Notes: a model not told the origin generated them from the sequence alone. Shown: positions 30,454-44,896, counted from the first letter of the stretch. The stretch: 64,000 nucleotides of DNA from Ectocarpus siliculosus (GCA_000310025.1 FN649750.1:3268495-3332494), one strand, 5' to 3'. A program made the numbers and translations.

Positions 30454-33400
30454 CTACTTGTCATCGGCTGGGTCTACGTCTAGCGGTGCCCCTTCCGCTC
30501 CCTTGCTCTCGTCGTCCTCTGCCTCCTTGATCATTGCCAAAAAATCGGCGTCCACCTTTGTGAGGACATGTCGGGAGAGGGGTGGGGGGGTGCGGGTTTC
30601 CGTATTGTTGAGCTTCTGAACAAGGACCACCCCGGGGGCGGGGGGGGGGGTATATGCACGTTTGAGTGCGAAGACAACAGCATGACGACCGTGGAATCTC
30701 GTACCGTTACCATTCCGTTTTAAACTGCAGCAAATCAGTTTCGGCAGGATTTCCCCTGCTCTATGGCAGGATTTCTGCGCAAAGCAGCTTTGGTGAGTTA
30801 GGCAACCCCCCCCCCTCTCCGCCCCCCCTGAAGCTTCGCACCAGTCTTTGTGAGCCCGTTCTACTACAGAAGTCCGGTCCTTATATCTTGTGAACTATGG
30901 CCGCACCTTTCTCAAAAGTTCCTCCATCCGTTCATCCTTTCCATCCTTCTTCTCGGCGTCAGCTTTATTCTTAGCGTCTTGCTCAGCTGCCTTTGCCCGC
31001 CGCAAGTCTCGCTCCCGGAGCTGTTAGATGCGGCAATGTTGTGGAACCCAAAGAATACGTGCCCCGGGCGGAGAGCACGTGCGGGCAAAGAGGAAGAGAC
31101 AGGATTAACATCGAACGGATCCATTCGATAGACTATGGGACATAAGTAGTGGTTGCGTTGTTCATCCATTGTCCTAGGGCATGCATCCCTCGAACGCTTG
31201 GCTTGGCTTGATTCTTTGGCCGATTCTACAACGTCAACGTGTCGTGTCGACTAAATAGTTTATCACGCAATCTGGTTTGCTGCACATGTTTCAACATATT
31301 CAAGAACCCCACACCCCGTAGTCTAGACTAATGCCTGCCACCACGGTGGACGTGTTGGTAGTTTTACCTCGATCGAATCCCGGCGAGCAAGTTCTACACT
31401 ATCGAAAAGCTTGTTCGTGATGGTACCCTGAAGGAAGTATTGAACGCTTCTCGCATTATTATGAAAGGCTGCATCGGAGCGGAGTTCTTCCGTGTAACCC
31501 CAGAGCACTTCACTTGGAGAGGTTAGACCGTGGGCTAGGAAAAAACTAACACAGTGATTCCAATTCCTGCATTGTAAATGGGGGATGACGACGGACACGC
31601 TTGAATATCCGCAAGAAAACACGAGTGGTTTCTGGAAATGTCTCTCGAGGGTGACCAGAAACAACAAACGCCACCAACTACGGCGGCAGCTCAGGGGCGT
31701 TGCCTTGGTATGGATATAACCTTTAACGCTCTTGACTTATGTCATGTCACCTCGAGGTTTTTCTCTTGCTTCATCTCCCTCTCGAACATTGCGCCAATGG
31801 CCCCCTTCTCCTGGCTACCGGCACTCACAGCTAAAGACTCGCAAACCTGCCAAGCAGACGAAAGCGTCGGTTGATATGCAGTGATCGAGCTGGGATGCCA
31901 GCGTGCAATGGTGGGTCGCTCCTTCAGTGGCGGCATCTCACAAGGTTGAGAGTTCGTTTCGGTTGCATGACATACGTGGTGACTCCCCTGGTTCCTCCAC
32001 GATCCTCTCGCAAACTGCTTGAAAAAGGTAAACAATTCCAGTCCTTGCAGGCTTGTGACATGCTCACCATCTAACGTAGGTCGAGCTACCGTAGATGCTT
32101 TACGCCGTCTGATCGTACCACCACCGTGAAATGTGTCGTAGGGCGCGAAATATAGTCCCGGCTTCTTTTTTCAACATGTCAACCACACGAGGCACCCTCC
32201 CTGCTACATACGCGCCCCCCCCCCTTCCACGAGTTATTCGAACTATGATATTTACTCTGTACCTGAAAATAATTGTAGCGTAGGTGGTTCTTGTAGATAC
32301 GTTTGGATCGGAGAGGTATGTACACGTTGAAGAAGATGACTCCAAGGGAAGGGAGAGTGTCCCTCCCACCAAAAGGGCCGCTTGCTCTCGACATCGATCA
32401 GTAGAATCTACGTGTAAGCTCATCTTGCCTCGATTAGACTATTTTGTAGCTGGACCTAATTCTAGGGCGATTTCGCGCACTGATTGAGGCGTTTACACCG
32501 TCAAGGTTAACGATGCCCGAAAGCAAGACGGGCCTCGTGACACACACCAAGAGTTTCCTCGCTGCCGAAACGTAAGGAGATCGATCTCCCACGCTTGTCA
32601 CCGCGCTGTTGTTGGAGCTGGGTCAGGGATTGCATGTAGGCTTACCTCCAAGAGTGAAACCGTGCCGTTTACGTCCCCAACCGCCACGAGCTTTCCGCCG
32701 ACTTGGACGTTGCCTTGTACTGAGATCGAGCTGAGAGGAGCGTCTCCCACCTACTGCCCCGGAGAAAAAGTCGACAGAACGGTGTCGCATCATGAGGACG
32801 AGGGTAAAGACATACAGGCACGTATATGGCCCGGTGTCTAGAGCGCTGTGTCAAAGAGTAAGTATTGCCCTATTTTGTGTGTGGATGGTACTCCCATCTA
32901 CGGTGTGTAGAGGAAATACATTTTCAACATTGCGGCCTGCCAAAAAAAATTGTGTTACAATCTTTTTTTGTGTTCACCGGGGCGCGTTCAGCTGAGTGGG
33001 ATCCATGAGGGTAGACCCCTTGTCTTGCTTCTAGTCTTCCTGGTTGCAAGCATTCTTCAGTAAAGCTGAACAAGGGAGGCAGACATTGTTTTCTGCGTAG
33101 CTAGGAGGGGGAGACGCGTTTGCGGATTGCCTGCAAGCTCCGAACTAGGCATTTTGACCATACTTTTGACGGGGGAAAACATGTGCCCACCTTGTGGCTA
33201 TACGCGACCTCGTTCTGACGGTAGAAGTAGTCCCAGATGTCGACCACCCCGTCCATCCTCGTAACAAAGAATACCCCTGCCCTCGTCGGACTGAAACACC
33301 CGCTCGTCAAGTATGCGCTGTGGTACTGCGGTGGGACGGGTACGACGTGCCGCAAGGCAACACAGGATGCCCCCCTTCATAAATAGGACACGATAAATAA

Positions 33401-36400
33401 CTGAGCGATGGGTTTATGGGAGTTGTTCACAATGTTCTGTATCACTGTCACTCTCGCTCACCAATTTGACCTGGATGGATCGATTGCACGGAAGTCAAAC
33501 GTGGTGAACATGAAAGGGACCCACAGCCCCTACAGTATTCTGAAACACCGCCAAGCATTCGCGACACAATACAACTTGGTGAACGCTTTCTGTAGGCGCA
33601 GCACCGCAAAAAAGAAAGGGAACGCTCTCACCTTCGTGGTCATGATTGGGGTCTTGAGGTCCTCTGCCCATATTCTCGCCGTCCAATCACCAACGGTCAT
33701 GAAGTACTTGTTTTGAGTTGGGTTACGTTGGATGCTATAGATCGGACCGTGGTGTTTACCCGCGCCCATGTCGAACACACTAATACCGTTGTTCTGCTTC
33801 CTGTTTCGAAGGTTGACCTGACAACAATGTCGGTTGCAGACAACAGAAAGGAAGGAGGTAGTCCCGGTCGAGATGCCCTGTCTGAGCGCAAAGATTTACC
33901 TCAACAACGAAAACTCGTACCGATCGCGAGCGACAAATATGTGTCGACTAGATGCGTACTACACACGCGCGCCTACAACACTCAATATGCGGGCCCGAGA
34001 AACGTGCCATACACAACCCCAGACAACTCTCTTTCGTGACCGCTCACTCGCCGTTTTGGCAACACAACCACAAATGGCTTCGATCCCCCACCTACCCGAT
34101 AATGATGGTACATCCACCCCGCCCACGGCTCGCTACTGCACGTGCGAAGTCGGCTTTCTCACCTGCAGCACGATGCCTTGTTCTGTCCCCACAAGGTACT
34201 TAGTCGGCCCCGCTTCCTGGTTGTACTCCATCGAGCTTCCGCCGAGGACCATTCCACCCCCCTTAGAATCCGTCGCCAGCTGCAACGTGTCCGTGGGCTC
34301 GCCCAATCGACGAGTGTCCCACCACATCATCTGGCCGTCCGTTGACACCGATGCGCACTGGTTGCCTGTCACAAAGATTGAGTATGTTTTCAGACGGTGG
34401 TAGAGCTGGCAGATATTGACGATGGGTCGGAAACGCGCGTGCTGTGTCGCACTAATAACTACGGCCGCCATCCTTCGTATCGTATCTTCCGTGCCTCTTC
34501 ATGATATGGTCAAAAGCGGTCATCAACATTTGCAGCTGGTGTAGCCTCTGGCTTGTTCAATATTTATTGATGTAGGTTTACGACACCTCACAGATGCCAC
34601 TCGCTGATGGATCCGTTGTTCTGAAAAAGAGAGACATGTTTCCTCCCCCGCCTCACGGTAAGATTCCTTCCAGCACCTCTCCGCTGTGCCGACACAGTTT
34701 GTAGACAAAGTACAGTATGTATGTATGCAGCGTACCTGTCTTCGAGGAAATCCAGAAGACGTCATAGACTGGATCATGGTGACTCTTTTCGATCACGGAC
34801 GTCTCTAGCGGCACCGCCTGTCCAATCGTAGCGCCGGGCTTTCGCAGGTCGAAGAAGTTGATCAGCCCGTTGTACGATCCGCCCACCAAGTTGTCCGTAC
34901 TCTAGCGTCACAGAAATGATTCCAAGAACAGACAAAGAATTTGTTGAGTTGACCAACTCTATGAGAAATCGGCCAGGCCTCGGTTGTTTGCATTCGGAAG
35001 AGACGCACCGGACTGACTCCTTCCTAGCTTGAACATGGCAGAGTCGTGGGGTGTGGCAATACGAAGGAAAGACTTCGATTTTTTCCCCCACCTGCTGACG
35101 AGCAAACACAATGGCATGCTGCGCGCAACGGTCCGATTCGATGGCACCCTGTCTACACGCGGGGGCGATGTCGGTTGATTCGTTTGATTTTGACTCGCTC
35201 TCACCTTGGGGTTGAATCGAAGACAACACAATGGACTCGGCGGTGTGAGTGCCACGTCCGGGGTATTCGGGTTCATCGTATCCCACACATAAGACTGGAC
35301 CGGCATCCGCGCGTTCATGAACCGTGGGTCTTGGAAGTTGAGAATACTGGGATAGAATTCAAGCAGACCGTTAGTCCGAAGGTGGATCGTTTCACGGAAT
35401 ACAGGGGAAGAAAGTCATGAGCAGTGTGACCAACGTCGATCATGGTTCCGAATAATGTTCCGTGCGTTTGAGCACGATTGTGTTTCACAGCCATTGCTGT
35501 TTCCCCAAACACAGTACAATAGTCTCCTTCCAAGGTGAACAATATTGTTAGAGAATGGCCCCGCTTAGTCCAACCTGTAGGAAACGGCAATCTTCGTCGG
35601 CCCATCGGGATGCCAGTTGATTGATGTCGCCGTCCTCTTGATGCCGTTGACTGCATTAGGGTCACGGAAAACCGCCAACCCCTTCGCGCTTGGTGGTTCG
35701 CTGGAATGATCCACCTCGTCTCCATCGAAGTACTCCTACAGGCACACAGATGTCACAGACAGAAAGTGCGGTTTCTGGAACTTTCATCCCAAGCATTCGC
35801 AAGCTCTACTACAGTACCGATGCCCTTCATTGCGTAGGCCAATACTGTTAGTAATGTTAGTAGTTTTCGACAGCACAGATACGATGCAAATAGAGTCAAT
35901 AGCGACAAGATGAGCCATTTGTTTCGTTCTGTCATGAATCGGCTCCCTCACCTCGTAGATATCGATAGTGTTGTTTTGCTTCATGCACCGCCCGATGATA
36001 GGCCCTAGGCTCTTGATTGCAATCTTGTAATCCTCATCCTTTTCTGCCTTCTTTCGGAACCGGTTCACGTCCGACTGCAGCGACAGCAAACATAGTAATC
36101 CATGTTTTGATGGGTGAGTGTTCAGGTTTCCATTGCTCATTAACTGCTTTCACAACCGGGGACTCGATCGACAGCGGTAAATGCCACATGTAGAACCTTC
36201 GGTGTTGGGAATGTAAAACTGTATTGGGGCAGACTGTTGGGCTCGTGCCTGTAAGAACTGTGGGGGCGATCCGAATATTACAGATAGATAGGAACAAAAT
36301 CGAACAATTTATACAGCCGCGGTGTCGCCTTACGCTTGACCTCCTCGCTACGTGTCCTTGGTGCCATCAACGCACTGTACCATGCAGCTGTAATATTATC

Positions 36401-37989
36401 CCCCCGTCTGCGGGCGCAAGACGAAACCTTTTCATCGATCGGTGATCTGATGGGTTAAGGCTGTATGTCGTGTCTAGTCTACATGATGCGTGTTTCTTTC
36501 GAGCGCTACAAGTCGGCACCCGACGTACTCAGTTCACCTACACACCTGCTCTGTGAAATCGACATCTTTTGGCCAGCCTCCTTCAACGTGCCGCATCGAT
36601 GTGTGCTTCGTGATCAACCTCTCCGTGTTTGCTTCGTGCTCTGATCAACACAGAACCGATCGAGACACGTGTGTTTCCCGGACAGGACAAGTGCAGTACA
36701 TGGTCTTCACATTATAGCAACCAGTTGTGAATAAAACCATAGCAAACGGTCACGTGGGTACGAGCTAACCTGGCTGGCTGCGCTAGACTTACACGAGAGG
36801 GATCGGCGCGTGTAAAAGTAAAAAGTAGTGGAGCCCAAATAATCCACGACGATTGGAGCTCGTGGTGTTTTACGAAGCAGGCATGCTGTCGAGCCTTTGC
36901 TTTCTTACCCGACATATGTGGTGAAGTGTCCAGCTCGGCGACGCTGGGATTCCGCGCGACATAGTTATCATCGTACTCTGTGGAGCACGGCACAGTTTCT
37001 AAGAGGAATGCCGGCACGTCCTTGAAGGAGCAGTGCTTGCCGAACTCGGAGCGGACCTTGGTGTAAAGATATGCGACCTGCAGGAGCGGGAGACATGACA
37101 CAAGAAGGTCAAAACAGTTGCCGAGCACAATGCATATGTTCCGTTGATAGCAGGTGCTCGAGGAGAGTGTGTGTCCACTCAACTCATGGGGCATCACAGC
37201 TATCGCACGCGTTCCAGAACAACCCATTACCTTCCGAAATGTGAACTACTGACTGCGTGTTGGGTTGGGTTGTCACCCGATTTATCTGGACGTCGACCAT
37301 TGACTTGTACACCTTCCCGTAGGATATTGGACCATCAGCCGGGCGGGTGTACACACAAATGACTCGCTATCCACATTTTTTTGCAGGTATATCTTGGTTC
37401 ATGTGACTGCGCCGAGAGTTGACCTCATGGCATGCTTGCAAATGTTAGTTGCAAGGGCAACGGCGGTGTTTCAACAGTTTGGTGCGTGCGCAAGGTCGAC
37501 TCTCATTTTTTCACCCGACCATGCTGTTGTGTCTCACGCTTCTTTGAAGATTCCTGCCCAATTGCTGTATAACAAGTCGGCGTGATCATTAGGAGAACAC
37601 AGCACTGACTCTACAGCGTCTGTTGGGCGTGGTATGGATTAAACCCGGCTCTCTGTCGCGCCGCATCTTTCAAGACGATAGATTCGCGTAGGTACAGTAT
37701 CCCTACTGCTGTCGTCCGTGGACATACCGTATTGTCTTTGGACTACACTGCTGTTCGGCGCCGACTTCAGGAGCTGCCACATAGTGAAGGAATCTCAGGT
37801 TGAAGATGTGCGCTAGGTGTGGAGCAGCTATTAAGATGTACACGGACCATTCCAAAAGTACGAACTGTTGACAAACGGAGATGCTGCGCTGTATGGAGTA
37901 CCATACCGCACCGACAACATTCGACATCTTACACACGTGCTGCTCCTTGACTCTTACCACACGTAACACGCAGCTTCGCTTACCTCCAT
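30454..37989 (-). CDS. DNAI2: Axonemal dynein intermediate chain 2 (WD-repeat, outer arm)
   Basis: Outer-arm dynein intermediate chain, which docks heavy chains onto doublet microtubules. The N-terminus assembles from a coding mini-exon ATGGAG (37989-37984) spliced to 37077-36909 (VAYLYTKVRSEFGKHCSF) and 36640-36546 (EHEANTERL...HVEGGWPKDVDF), matching the family start with all phases agreeing. Further exons: 36074-35952 (AEKDEDYKIAIKSL), 35735-35575 (INWHPDGPTKIAVSY), 35347-35215 (SYVWDTMNPNTPDVAL), 34901-34736 (GGSYNGLINFFDLRK), 34365-34163 (STDGQMMWWDTRR, VGTEQGIVLQ), ~33785-33632 (TVGDWTARIWAED), 33325-33191 (TRMDGVVDIWDYFYRQ), 32750-32646, 31810-31751 (MFEREMKQEKNLE), 31020-30907 (charged coiled coil) and 30555-30454 (acidic tail, stop). 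WD-type signatures recur through the middle. One or two small exons may be missing near 34.0 and 32.1 kb. Confidence 0.94.
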
Positions 37990-38283
37990 ACTTTGACGGC
38001 GTTGGTACACCAGCACCGATTGTATCAAGCCGTTGAATACCTTATGCGTGTGTCTCGCGTACGATCGTGCTCCGAGCAGCGTGTTGAAGTCGATGTGTCT
38101 CGAACAAAACACAAACAAATGGGGCACGGCAGTTACACATTTCTATCCACGGTTTTGACTGGCGCGTGCCCCCCCCTACCCCCCTGTTTGTGCTGGCTGT
38201 GCAGAACATTGCGTTGTGCAGCTCACAGACTAGGTGCGCAGCAACGCAACGTTGTCCAATTGATACCTGCTGTGCTTCATGCC
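37990..38283. promoter_or_regulatory. Short divergent intergenic region, likely shared promoter
   Basis: 294 bp separate the predicted start codons of the dynein chain (-) and the M41-like peptidase (+). If both first exons are right, any promoters must overlap. No specific element was identified; the call is from geometry. Confidence 0.4.
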
Positions 38284-41200
38284 ATGCGTCCATGGACAGC
38301 CCTCGGGCTAATAGCCTCCATTGGGGTCGGGTTCCAGAGGGGTGAGTGGCCCTCGCTATGGCTATCTATGGTGGTGCAATGGATGGATGAGTGCGTGGTT
38401 TTTAAATCGGTGCTGCTGCGCGTGTGTGTGTCAGCTGCTACCCTCGCTGCCGTCCCCTCTCAACCTAGACTATTGGTAGCTGGTAGACACAGTGATATGG
38501 GGCCAATCGTCCCGTGTTTTCTCTCGCGGGCTCACTTCTGGTATGGGGGGGGGGCTGGTACCTCTTGTGACGCTATCATTTCTCATGAGAACAAGAGGTG
38601 CCGAAATGCGGCGTGATTCAAGCAGCACACAGGGCTCAGCAAGGCGTGTACCGGCACGCACCATCTGCTGTCGTATGTCGCACCTCTCTTCGCCCAAGGC
38701 CACTCCCCGACACCGCCCCGCATGCGATGCCCATAGCCCCGTGCTGTCGAACATGATTTTGCGAGCGCTGCTTGGCAGAGGGGGGGGGGTGAGGCTGGGC
38801 GCTACTGGTTATTTATTTTTCTCTTAGTGAGCGCAGTCGTGCTTTGTCGCTACGCAAGCCAACACAGCTGTGTTATACAGCAGCAATCCAAAGATGCAGT
38901 AAAAGCACCGCTAGTTGCTGGGTAACACGAGAAGGTAAATATTTATCGAAGGGTATGAATATGCAATGATACAGCTCTCACCCATAACCTTCAACTCTGC
39001 ATCTCTACCCGCTGGCCAACGTGTACATCGTTCTCATGGCGTGTCTGCTAACACACGCACGCAGGGTTTGGGTACGCTTTTACCTCGTCCAAGGTCACGT
39101 CGTTTCCCAGCTCAAGCAAGGGCACACCCGCCTCCAGCAGGCGCCATGCCATGTCCTCTACGCAACTCAGGATGGCTAGCTCCTTCAACCCAATTGAGGT
39201 AAATTGTGGATAGAAAGTATGGCACCAAGTCGGCAGGGCTGCTGCTGTACGTTCGCCTTCGATAGGGCGGCAGCACTGAAACCGGACGTACTTGTTGTTG
39301 CAGTGACCAAGGGTAGGAAGTAGGCTGCATCAAACGGCTGGAAAATGCCGAAAGGTGCATTCGTGTTTGCGTTGGCAGCCTAATAGAGTGCAGTGTTGCG
39401 TCGAGTTGTCCCTCATCTCTGTTGGAAAGACAGAAGCAAACCAGTTGCATATTGTTAGTCGGTGCAAAAGTGCATGGCGGCTGTTGTCGCTGCGTTTCCG
39501 CGACACAGAGGTCTTGTGTAAGTTCCGTCCCTCGGTTTGGGTGCTCTTGCATTGTCATTGTTTGTCTCTCACTTCTTAGGCGGTGAAAGAAGCGATGGGC
39601 GGAGACGGAAGGGTGAACCCCGTTTACCGCCAGATGGTGGTGCTGGCCGTAAAGTCTGGAGCTGCAGGGGCAGCTCGGTACTTGAACCCTTCAGGGGAGA
39701 GCTCCACCTCCACAGGGAAACGCGCTCTTAATAAGGTCAGCTACGAGCACGATTGTATTGTAGCTCTACGACGGGGGTAAAATATAATGTTCCACATACG
39801 GTTTTACGCTTGAACGTGTGCCCCGCTAGTTATCGAAATACCTACATAGAAATGTACAGTACAGTAGAAATAGCCCGAAGAGAGCGCCTCAGCCGACATG
39901 TAGAAAGTCGTATATGGACGTGTGGTGTCCGAGAATTTAGACCCCTTGCGTAGAAGTTTTGGCCGTTGTGGGCGTTGGCACTTGGTGAGCATGTTCCCCT
40001 TGGATACTTCTAGAATTGGCGGAATACATATTACCCCGAGCTTGTTCTACCACCCGCCGGTATTGCATTTCACACACCCTGGTGTATTCGTACATGCAAC
40101 TCACTCACTCACTCACCCACTCACAACGTCGCCGGAACGCAAATTTCGTTGAGGCAACGCACGATGACCATCGATAATCTGTTTTACTTGCAACGTCAAC
40201 GACAATCACCCCGGCCCCTCATCCTCATTCTTGCCGCCGCCCGTCCGCTCTCTCAGGCAGTACAAGCCCACGTGGGCCAGTTGATGGACGCTGTCCTCAG
40301 CCCGGCCCCGGACGAAGAAAACGCCGAAGCCATCAAGAGAATCTTGGACCGCTGCGAGGAACAGCACAAAGGAGCGGGTGCGACCCTGGCGCTGGGATAC
40401 CTGGACACGGTGTGGTGGCTGCCCGCCCCGATTCGTCCCGCGATCGGAGCTTTGGCTATCCTAGCCGTATACGAGGCGCTCCGGCGGTTCGGCGTTTTCA
40501 CCAGGTGTGACTTGCACCCTTTGTTGTTGTTGTTGTTGTCTTCACAATAGACTCGTGTCAGTTGCTCATCCCAAAATCTAGCAAAGACGCGGTCCGTGGT
40601 CACAAGAATGCTAGAGCCATCAGAAGATCCAAGGAACACGCAAACTAGCAAGAAAAGGGTACACAAGCCCGAAGAGGTACACCTACATACCTGCAGCACG
40701 TTTGCGTGCCCAAAAACTGAACTACCTGTCCACACACTACATTCGACTACAGCAGCATCATCCCCCCTGTCCTACACTTTACCAAAACGAATGTCGACTA
40801 CAGCGTACAGCTGTCTGGAGTTCTGCCTGTACACAACACCATGGTAGGCATGGTACAAGTTCGGGGCGCGCAACTGCTGTCTGAAGTGCTGTCAGAATGC
40901 GTCCGTGGACATACAGTGAAAAAGAACAACCAACCAAAGCCATCATTGCAATTGACAATCACCGAATCTACCCCTGATCATCTGTGTTGGACACAGCAGT
41001 GTAGATAATCGACACTGATTAGGAATCGTTCCACATTGAAGGGGTCTTCCACGATGCAGGCACACAATAAAGGCACCCGGGCTATCCGCGCCATCTCTGC
41101 CGCGTCTCTCTACAAAACCAGTGACGTCATCACATACACACCAATGTTCAGGAAAAAAAACGAAAATATTTGACAACACAGAATGTTCGTCCGTGTGTCA

Positions 41201-44200
41201 CGGTTCGATGTCGTCCGTGTACTCCGGCGCCGCTGCTCAATGCCGCTGCTCCGGTGCCGCTGCTCCGGCGCCGTGTCGCTGCGGCCAGTCCTAGCACGAC
41301 CAATATCGACCCGCTCCGTCCGCACACGCTCTCGTTGCTGTCCTTCCCAGTCGGTTCCTCGCTTTCTCCCTCGTTGCATTTAGGGGTTTTGGTCTGAAAA
41401 TTCTCGCGCCGAAGGGTCAACCAGCCCACTCAGCTCGTCACCACCTGTTCCTTCCTCCCCTTTGATGGCGAAGCCAGGTTACTGAGACAGTACAGCTCCC
41501 TCTAGCAAACCTAGGGCCGTGTACATAGTGCCCTTCCACCTTTCTGATGGCGTCTGCCTCCGCGTACAAAACTGAGATGGACATTGCTGTCTACACCGAC
41601 GGCCATGAGGCCCGCGCATCTGCATTTTTGTACCTGACGCACCAGTGCCGACCCAACTCTACCACTACGTACGCCTCGCGGCGGGTGCGCAGCAGCAAGA
41701 AGGTATCGGTCCCTTGAGGGTGAGTCTAGCCATGCTCGCTAGAAAGACCCTACTGTAGACTGAATAGTCCTATGCATACCCTTGAGATACGTACGCAAAA
41801 TCCATGCTCTTGTCCAATCTTGACAGGTGTACGTCGTTGCCAGACTCCGTTACCCGCTGAGTTGAATCACTACGTTCTGGGGTTACATGTATTTGTTCAA
41901 ACATTCGTATTACTTGGAAGGGTAAGACCAGAGGTCGTTCCTCACTTTCGTCTTCTACAGCTGGACATGAATGTGCCTGCCGCACAGACCCTAAACCTTA
42001 AACTTCATCCCACATTTGGTTTACCAACTATACGCAATCGTCTCTGGTGTCTCCATCTCCATCATGACTGAATTGCCTCCCCAATTCCACTGCGTGTGAC
42101 ATCTATTCAGGTTCGGCATGGTAAAGCTTCCTGATACCGAGTTGGCACCCACGGAAACCGTCCCTGAGCCCGTTGAGGGTATGGAAGACTCACCGATATT
42201 CAAGGCTGCCCAGTTCGAAACTGATGCGAGGGTGAGTTTTTGTTTTGTTGTTGATTGGTCGTGAGAGAGAAACTCTGTGTGGAAGTATCGTCCTCACATG
42301 TATGTATGCAGTATGCACATATCCCATTTTACAGTAGTAACGCCCAGTGCCTTTCGTGCGGAAGCAGTCAGTCGTACCCCTTGAACGTTTGTTTTCCCCA
42401 CAAGCACCAACAGCCTTGCGCTGGAAAGTGTGTCTCACATAATTTACCCTATTTGACGTTTTTTTTGCCCCCCCCGTCCCCCCCAACGTGAAATCATGTT
42501 TCTCTCGTTTTCGCAGAGCTTATCCTACTACACCCTCATTGGGGCGTTTTTAGTTTCCACGATGTCCTATGTTATTTCGGGAGGTGACGGGCAGGTGGCA
42601 TGGAGTGGGATGCTCCTGCTGACCTTCGTGGCCTTCGAGAGGGTGAGCAACTTTTAGGGCGGGTGGAAATAACGTCTCGGCCGGTGTCGCCAAGTACCTC
42701 GAGCCATGATGGCATGACGGCGAGAGAGACCCCACCCATGGCGAAACGAAGCATCTAAAACCGCACCTCTTCTAAATACTAGAGTCCAACCTGTCTGTGG
42801 CCGTCACCGGTACCATGGTGCACTGCGTGCAAAATTTGGACGAGGTTTGCGTCTTGTGGTCGATGCCTTCGCATCCTCTTGGCAATCCGTGTTAGTTGTG
42901 CAGCTGGTAGTCCACTTGGAAATCTTGGGCAAGGCCCTACCTGACGCGGCGTTTGTCCCTCCCCTGTTTTGGGTGTGCATGTCGGTGTATGTCGATGCTC
43001 CGCTTCTCTTCAGGAGGTCCTGCACTCGGCACTGTACAGCGAGGCGATTATTCGGGTTCAGCCGATGCTGACGCAGTTAACCTCTGCACACGAAGCTGGA
43101 CACGTCGCCGCTGCGTATCTCACGGGTCTCCCTGTGGCTACGTATACGCTTGGTGAGCTATGCATCTGCATGATGTGCTTACTTGTCCTGTTTCCTCGGT
43201 GGCTCGTGCGTTGAGCAGGGCTGGTGAGGTCTTGGGGGGTAGGACACGAGATACTTAATGTGGTCCTTCCGGGCATCGTACTGCCCGTGCCGTGTTTGTG
43301 GTACCCCCACAACTACACTACTACATTTGGACCTCAGTGGATAGGCTGACGCCAACAATGCTTCCAGTTTCCTGGTGTGGGTGCACGCTGCACGCTCTGC
43401 GAGCTCCGGGTGTTACCTGTAGCCTCCTGCCTGAGGCCAACAGTGGCATTCTGTGTTCGACAAGAAGATGCTTTCCTCATGCCGGCCCTTACCTTGGTTG
43501 TCGTGTGTATCGATCTCATTCACACCAACGCGCGTTGCCACAGGAGGGCTGGGCTCACTACAGCACGGAGACGAGGTTGGATGTGGTCCTAGCTGTAACA
43601 TTATCAACGCGGAGTTGAGTACAGCTAGAATATGGCTTCCGGAAGAGCTCCTCACGGGGCCAGCGTCGGAGCCGGAACCAAGACTCGAAGCGCGTATGAC
43701 GTACCCGTGGGAAGATCCAGCGCGATTACAGAACTTGGTGGAGCTGGATTTTTCGTCGTCGGAGATTCCTCACAAGGATCGAGTAGCGCCGTTTGATACA
43801 GAGGGGCGACACGCGATGTCGAATCGTATGGCGTTGACTTCGATGGGCGGGATCGCTGGAGAGATGATGGCGAACGGCTTTGATGTGGTGAGATGTTGCT
43901 AGCCTTTTTTTTATCTCCCATGTTCTTCGGTGATGGACCGATTCCATACTCTTGTAAGAAACACACCGATGTGTTGGCGCTGTATTCGACCGTCCAGGTG
44001 GTCTTGGCAGCCTCTCAGCAGCACAAAGTTTGGTACTCTGCATGTTCACGTCAATGTTCTGTCCTTAATGCTGCGTGGTCTGTGCACAGGGTGGTGGCGC
44101 CGACTATTTCAACATGCGCCGGAGATTCAAGGGCCTTTGGCCCTACATGTCGCAAGACGACTTGAGGAGGACGGAGAAATGGGCGTTTCTCGAAAACTTA

Positions 44201-44344
44201 AAAATCTTCAAGGCGGAGCGCACAGCCATGGAACTGTTGGCGAAAAATATGCGGGAACGTCGCCCAATAGGGCGCTTGATGTTGGATTTGGATCGATCGT
44301 TGACATCCACGGAATTCGAACTAAGCGCTGCTGAAAGGAGATGA
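38284..44344 (+). CDS. M41-like membrane metallopeptidase, plastid-targeted
   Basis: Resembles the plant/algal FtsH-related peptidase M41 superfamily proteins that lack the AAA domain. Ten exons keep phase: 38284-38341, 39065-39198, 39580-39735, 40257-40504, 42111-42231, 42517-42642, 42785-42844, 43014-43152, 43544-43887, 44090-44344. They encode about 546 residues. The N-terminus is a hydrophobic signal ending FGYAFTSS (Phe25 at +1), an ASAFAP-like site, then a Ser-rich transit region. Hydrophobic segments around IRPAIGALAILAVYEAL (exon 4) and LIGAFLVSTMSYVI (exon 6) should span a membrane. The zinc-binding HEAGH motif is near residue 327 within TSAHEAGHVAAAYLTGLP. A downstream MGGIAGEMM...GGGADYF segment matches the conserved later part of this family. 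The substrate is unknown. The first exon is inferred from phase and signal character only. Confidence 0.82.
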
Positions 44345-44896
44345 TAGATCGTAAGCATCTCCTTGCGGATCGCAAGCACGAGGCTTCAAGTGCTTTGGTC
44401 TAGGTGGATCCAGGTGAATATCAAGTTTCGGGGGCTGCGTTCTGCATTTTGGCGTCTTGTACATATCAACGTGCTTCCTGCACGTTTCAAGCACCTGTAT
44501 AAAACACGTTTGTCTGTGTGTTTTGTTTCTGCAAAACGTGCTTTGTCACGTTTTTTCGTGCTGACAAGATAAAGTGACTGCTGTGCTGCTATCTGCTACA
44601 CTAACGAACATGCGACGAACGCTCCTATTCTCCGATCGCCGTCGCCTTCGTAGTGTATTGAGCAAACGAGAGACATAAAAAAAAAATGTTGCGTGATTGC
44701 ACCAGTGTCGCCAGTTTTGAAATCCGGCGAGCAGGTGGACAAGAACTTACTCGGCCGCTCAAATGCAACAAATGGACTCCTACCTACGATTAGTGGACGT
44801 CAGCAACAGCACTATAATAGCTCCAGAGACCAAAGACTACGGATCTTCAACCCTAACACAGCCAAAAGCTATTTAGACACTATGGATCCCAAGGGA
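44345..44896. other. Convergent intergenic region
   Basis: 552 bp between the stops of the M41-like gene (+) and the second decarboxylase (-). It contains an A-rich run near 44678 and no coding frame of note. Both 3' UTRs must end or overlap here. Confidence 0.6.
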
